Positions 61,201 through 64,000 of a DNA stretch of 64,000 bases are shown in pieces (position 1 is the first letter of the stretch; each line of letters opens with the position of its first letter). Below the pieces are notes generated by a model. That model was not told the DNA's origin. It saw nothing but the letters and a program-made list of their open reading frames with translations, and searched no databases. The DNA is taken from contig NC_016482.1 in NCBI RefSeq assembly GCF_000227115.2, positions 496,001-560,000 of the forward strand, in the 5' to 3' direction. A program made the translations under genes and the position numbers. The DNA comes from Naumovozyma dairenensis CBS 421. Lineage: Eukaryota; Ascomycota; Saccharomycetes; Saccharomycetales; Saccharomycetaceae.

Positions 61201-64000
61201 TTACCTAAAGTACGTATACCCACAAAAGATTCAAGAATATACACATGCAACATTAATCACTAGGATAAGAAAGAAATTTTTCTCTCGAACTTCACCACAA
61301 GAAACAAGCGATTTTAAACAATTTTTGATTCGAGGTACAGCAATCATGAATATTGCTCAGAATATGGATGAATTAGCGAAAGAACTTAAGGAATCACAAG
61401 AAGATGCACCACTAAACACGGTTTTCTTTTGGTGTAGGAAACTCATAGCATATATTCCATTTAAAAAGATTAGACTATATTCAGATAATCCATTCTATAA
61501 AAAGCCAGAGGTAGTCTTCACTGAAGTGAATGACACTAATGGGAAAACATATGTTCTTGAATTGAACGAATTTGAAGATGAGAAACTTGCATATTTAAGA
61601 ATGCATCCTGCTTTCAATTATTCCTACTTCATCTTCCCACCTAGACATAGATTTAGAAAGTTTTGCCAACGCCTAGTACCTCCAAGTACAGGCAAAAGAA
61701 CCGATGGTATCCGATTCTATGAAGATGAAACAGATTTATACAGTAAAAGAAGATATTTTCATCATTTAGAAAGGGACGTATTTGTCTTTCTTTATGCTAT
61801 TGTTACTGTTTTGCTAGTTGTTTGTTCCTGTTATGTGACACCAATATATCGAAGAGATCATCATATGAACGTATGGAGTTGGGATACATCTTTGGATTGT
61901 GCTTTCATTTTTGTATTCCTATTTGAGTTTATGGTAAAGACCGTTGCCGATGGTTGGCTATACTCTCCTAATGCATATATAAGAAATCCATGGAATTTAA
62001 TTGATTTCTTGGTTTTAGTTTCGCTAATAATTAACCTCGTTTCTTATTTGCACAATGAAGGTAATGTTTCGCGTATTTTCAAAGGGTTGACAGCGTTAAG
62101 AGCTTTGAGATGTTTGACAATCAGTACAACCGCTAGACAAACTTTTACGCTGGTTATGTTTGACGGTATCAAAAAGATTGGTGAAGCAGGCCTAATATCA
62201 TTTAGCTTATTGTTTCCTTTTACTGTATGGGGTCTGAATCTGTTTAGAGGGCGCTTAGGGAAATGTAATGATTCTTCGATGGGTCTAAATTCATGTTTTA
62301 ATGAATACACAGAAGAAGTTTTTCAATGGGATATTATGATGCCAAGAGTCTACCAGCAACCGCATTTGTATTTTGATTCCTTTGGAAGTGCTTTCAGATC
62401 ACTCTACGAAATTATCTCTCTAGAAGGATGGGTAGATCTTTTGGAAGATATCATGAATAGTACAGGTGTAGGTTCCATCCCATCAGCTTTTTCTTCAGCG
62501 AGTAGTGCAGCTTTTTTGGTTCTGTTCAATTTCTTAAGTATGGTATTTATCCTCAATTTGTTTGTTTCATTTATCATCACCAATCATGCCAAAACAACAG
62601 GCCAAGCATACTATACCATCGAAGAAAAATCATGGCTTGAATCCTTGAAACTACTAACCCAAGTTAAACCAAAAGCCATCCCTAATCTTCTTGAAATATC
62701 CAACTTTAGAAAATTTTGTTATAGAATAGCCGTTGAAAAGACCAACTTTTATTACGCAATGTTCCTCCAGATTGTATTGTATGTACATATCTTGATGCTA
62801 CTAACAAAGAGGTATACTAAGTCAACAACCAAAACTTCTGCTGATACGATATATTTTATGATTTCAACAACGATATTTCTAATACAAGAATTACTACGTC
62901 TTTGTGGCGAAGGCCTCCACCTGTATATCAAGCAAAAATGGAACATAATAAGACTTATTATTTTGATGGATTCTTTTGTTTTAACCATCATTGGGTTTAG
63001 CGTACCATATATCTGGGTTTGGTTTCATAATATGAAGGAAGTTTTCCATCTAATATTCTTTCTATTCCTCATTCCTCAAAATGATATGCTGAGTGAATTA
63101 ATTGAAACAGCGATGGCAAGTTTACCACCAATCCTTTCCTTGACTTATACATGGGCGATTTTATTTTTGGTTTACGCAATTGCATTGAATCAAATTTTTG
63201 GCCTCACAAGATTAGGTCCAAACACAACAGATAATTTGAATTTTAGAACAGTGATCAAAAGTTTGATTGCTTTGTTCAGATGTAGTTTCGGAGAAGGTTG
63301 GAACTATATAATGGATGATTTGACAGTACTTGAACCTTATTGTTACGTTAACGATGTTGGCAACAGTGATTGCGGGTCACTCACGTATGCCTACATTCTA
63401 CTAATGTCTTGGAATGTACTTTCCATGTACATTTTCATGAATATGTTCATTACTTTGATTATTGGTAATTTTAGTTACGTTTACAGAGGTGGTGGTGCTA
63501 AATCGGAGATTAATCGTTCGGAGATCAGGAAGTTTGTTGAAGCATGGGCAAAATATGATTCGGATGGTACGGGTGAGTTGGACTTTAGTTATTTGCCGCG
63601 ATTAATGCATTCTTTTGATGGTCCATTATCTTTCACAATTTGGGAAGGAAGATTGACCATTAAAAACTTAGTAGCTAATTATATGGAGGTGAATCCGAAT
63701 GATCCGTATGATGTTAAGGTAGATCTCGAAGGACTGAACAAGGAATTGTCAACTCTGGATAAAGGTAAGGTGTTACAAAGAAGATTACAGTACCGGAGAT
63801 TCGTTCAAGAAGTTTATTATACCAATGCTTATAGAGGAGCTCTGAAGTTTTCAAACTTACTCCAGCAAATCCCATTATACACTGCATATAATCCAAGAGA
63901 ATGTCTTGGTATTGATCATTATGTTCGTTATTTGTACACGATGGGTAAAGTTGATAAGTATTTGGATAATCGACGTAATGTGGATGTTTTAGACATGGTC
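58265..64000 (+). CDS. CCH1: CCH1, plasma-membrane high-affinity calcium channel (3' end missing)
   Basis: Pore subunit of the yeast calcium channel that acts with Mid1 after pheromone or store depletion. The frame is open for 1912 codons from the ATG at 58265 to the window edge; S. cerevisiae Cch1 has 2039 residues, so about the last 100 are missing. A Ser/Pro-rich cytosolic N-terminus (about 270 residues) precedes four six-segment repeats. S4-like segments are seen (VFKPLSVLRILRLV, IFKGLTALRALRCL). Pore-filter residues are Asn636 (MSANTFTD), Glu916 (GSTENWTD), Glu1387 (SLEGWVD) and Glu1677 (FGEGW). A Cav-type EF-like segment (WAKYDSDGTGELDF) is near residue 1755. Equivalent to YGR217W. Confidence 0.96.
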   Translation, partial: MDGRRSRAFTEPSEAQDIFRDPDDQTNHNGQDAPKPIIIPQLNIIPPHNQSDETLEGSSTQLESKMAKIFRTHIGYNKDTRKHPKLSLRTNSDSQISIQSDGISPNIHSAFPTLQNIGTKDERLRSPLPSERSNRRPSASSSNPDAPPRSAKVLSLIAPEDMDEFEDLEKEFRNAIDEKGLTWLPQVSPKKPATVDTTSQNGHDELRVSGKWSYNNEQTPEEGPSRTPNSAGVYGDGSIFVDDIGSKELDTSFKENDIAVSTISLPLPDFEQPLNKPILKTLKLYGNSIAMIPPTNPIRIRLARFHTDRRYKTAYFLLLLFFTILLSYRTYNPRNVDFFYILTNWSDYVILTLFAYFTVNDITKILAFGFWDDSQMFDAQGRNYRTIVNRIGFWKSYKHLRKKYGSNIIDFFIPPKLLNLEEKAKSKKHHLKSSLTKEEFEQEEKLFYSPRAFARSSWNRIDLVSSFSFWLGIFLSIRGYDKRVGIRVFKPLSVLRILRLVNTDTGLSSILRGVKHGIRQLINVGFMLVYFWAFFGILGVQTFKGSFRRQCVWINPENPTDTYQYSNQFCGGYLEPVTKARMPYVFADGSPGPISKGFLCPQYSQCISNSNPYNGRISFDNIVNSMEMVFIIMSANTFTDLMYYTMDSDEMAACLFFLFSIFVLTIWMMNLLIAVLVSSFELANEKFKRKKLVAPSYESMPVRFIKGYWKYFQVKAAQTKFPNWASRSLRYYRKIEWTMVVLILTDLIMRSCIDATTTADSLLYFAKVDRAISIVLFLESMFRLLCHFPNIWKFLTNTSYVYDFVISIVTLITSCLAADKRLGRVYYWLSIFQISRFYRVILSFPFVKKLWKQVLKNGIMIWNLSSFYFSLTFLSSIIMALYFEGVIPLDAMQDNLLGMTSLPNSFLSLFVIGSTENWTDILYALQQYSPNISSAFFCSVLLIIWFILSNSVVLNIFIALISQSLEIDEDQKRPLQIKHYLKYVYPQKIQEYTHATLITRIRKKFFSRTSPQETSDFKQFLIRGTAIMNIAQNMDELAKELKESQEDAPLNTVFFWCRKLIAYIPFKKIRLYSDNPFYKKPEVVFTEVNDTNGKTYVLELNEFEDEKLAYLRMHPAFNYSYFIFPPRHRFRKFCQRLVPPSTGKRTDGIRFYEDETDLYSKRRYFHHLERDVFVFLYAIVTVLLVVCSCYVTPIYRRDHHMNVWSWDTSLDCAFIFVFLFEFMVKTVADGWLYSPNAYIRNPWNLIDFLVLVSLIINLVSYLHNEGNVSRIFKGLTALRALRCLTISTTARQTFTLVMFDGIKKIGEAGLISFSLLFPFTVWGLNLFRGRLGKCNDSSMGLNSCFNEYTEEVFQWDIMMPRVYQQPHLYFDSFGSAFRSLYEIISLEGWVDLLEDIMNSTGVGSIPSAFSSASSAAFLVLFNFLSMVFILNLFVSFIITNHAKTTGQAYYTIEEKSWLESLKLLTQVKPKAIPNLLEISNFRKFCYRIAVEKTNFYYAMFLQIVLYVHILMLLTKRYTKSTTKTSADTIYFMISTTIFLIQELLRLCGEGLHLYIKQKWNIIRLIILMDSFVLTIIGFSVPYIWVWFHNMKEVFHLIFFLFLIPQNDMLSELIETAMASLPPILSLTYTWAILFLVYAIALNQIFGLTRLGPNTTDNLNFRTVIKSLIALFRCSFGEGWNYIMDDLTVLEPYCYVNDVGNSDCGSLTYAYILLMSWNVLSMYIFMNMFITLIIGNFSYVYRGGGAKSEINRSEIRKFVEAWAKYDSDGTGELDFSYLPRLMHSFDGPLSFTIWEGRLTIKNLVANYMEVNPNDPYDVKVDLEGLNKELSTLDKGKVLQRRLQYRRFVQEVYYTNAYRGALKFSNLLQQIPLYTAYNPRECLGIDHYVRYLYTMGKVDKYLDNRRNVDVLDMV

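Overview
The window is nuclear DNA of a budding yeast of the family Saccharomycetaceae. Intergenic regions are AT-rich and introns are rare. The one spliced protein gene uses GTATGT, TACTAAC and TAG signals, and the tRNA-Trp carries an intron. From BUB1 onward the order and strand of genes match, gene for gene, the segment of Saccharomyces cerevisiae chromosome VII running from YGR188C (BUB1) to YGR217W (CCH1). The same order, with scattered losses and an unrelated left neighbour (CCT3, YJL014W in S. cerevisiae), fits a post-whole-genome-duplication genus such as Naumovozyma or Kazachstania. I cannot fix the species. Three runs of N (5898-6177, 7545-7550, 20096-20272) show a scaffolded draft assembly.

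Layout: 1-525 holds the 3' end of CCT3, then BUB1 on the minus strand. A gene-free stretch (about 3.8-6.9 kb) carries an inverted repeat with arms of about 450 bp and LTR-like sequence. Next come CRH1, an intron-containing tRNA-Trp, HIP1, TDH3, PDX1, XKS1 and FYV8; SKI6, expected between XKS1 and FYV8, is absent. Two SNG1 copies flank YPP1, followed by PMT6, ELP2, YCH1 (PCT1 and YGR201C are missing before it), ADE3, TDA10, MVB12, CIR1, SER2, TRX2 and the YGR210C GTPase. At 45550 lies an extra gene with no S. cerevisiae counterpart at this place; it looks like a domesticated fragment of a hAT transposase. Then ZPR1, SLI1, RTA1, RPS0 (one intron), RSM27, GPI1 and the calcium channel gene CCH1, which runs off the right edge.

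The genes are ordinary housekeeping and metabolic functions with no shared pathway: folding, spindle checkpoint, cell wall, amino-acid uptake, glycolysis, C1 metabolism, tRNA modification, redox, ribosome and membrane transport. Several promoters keep sites known from S. cerevisiae: an MCB box before BUB1, two Yap1 sites before TRX2, Rap1 sites before RPS0, a Gcn4/Bas1 core before ADE3 and a heat-shock element before ZPR1.

Most worth a second look: the transposase-like gene at 45550; the inverted repeat with a 53-bp block identical in both arms; the duplicated SNG1 genes with rare CCGCGG sites in both promoters; the apparent frameshift at the RPS0 C-terminus; and two small ORFs around XKS1.
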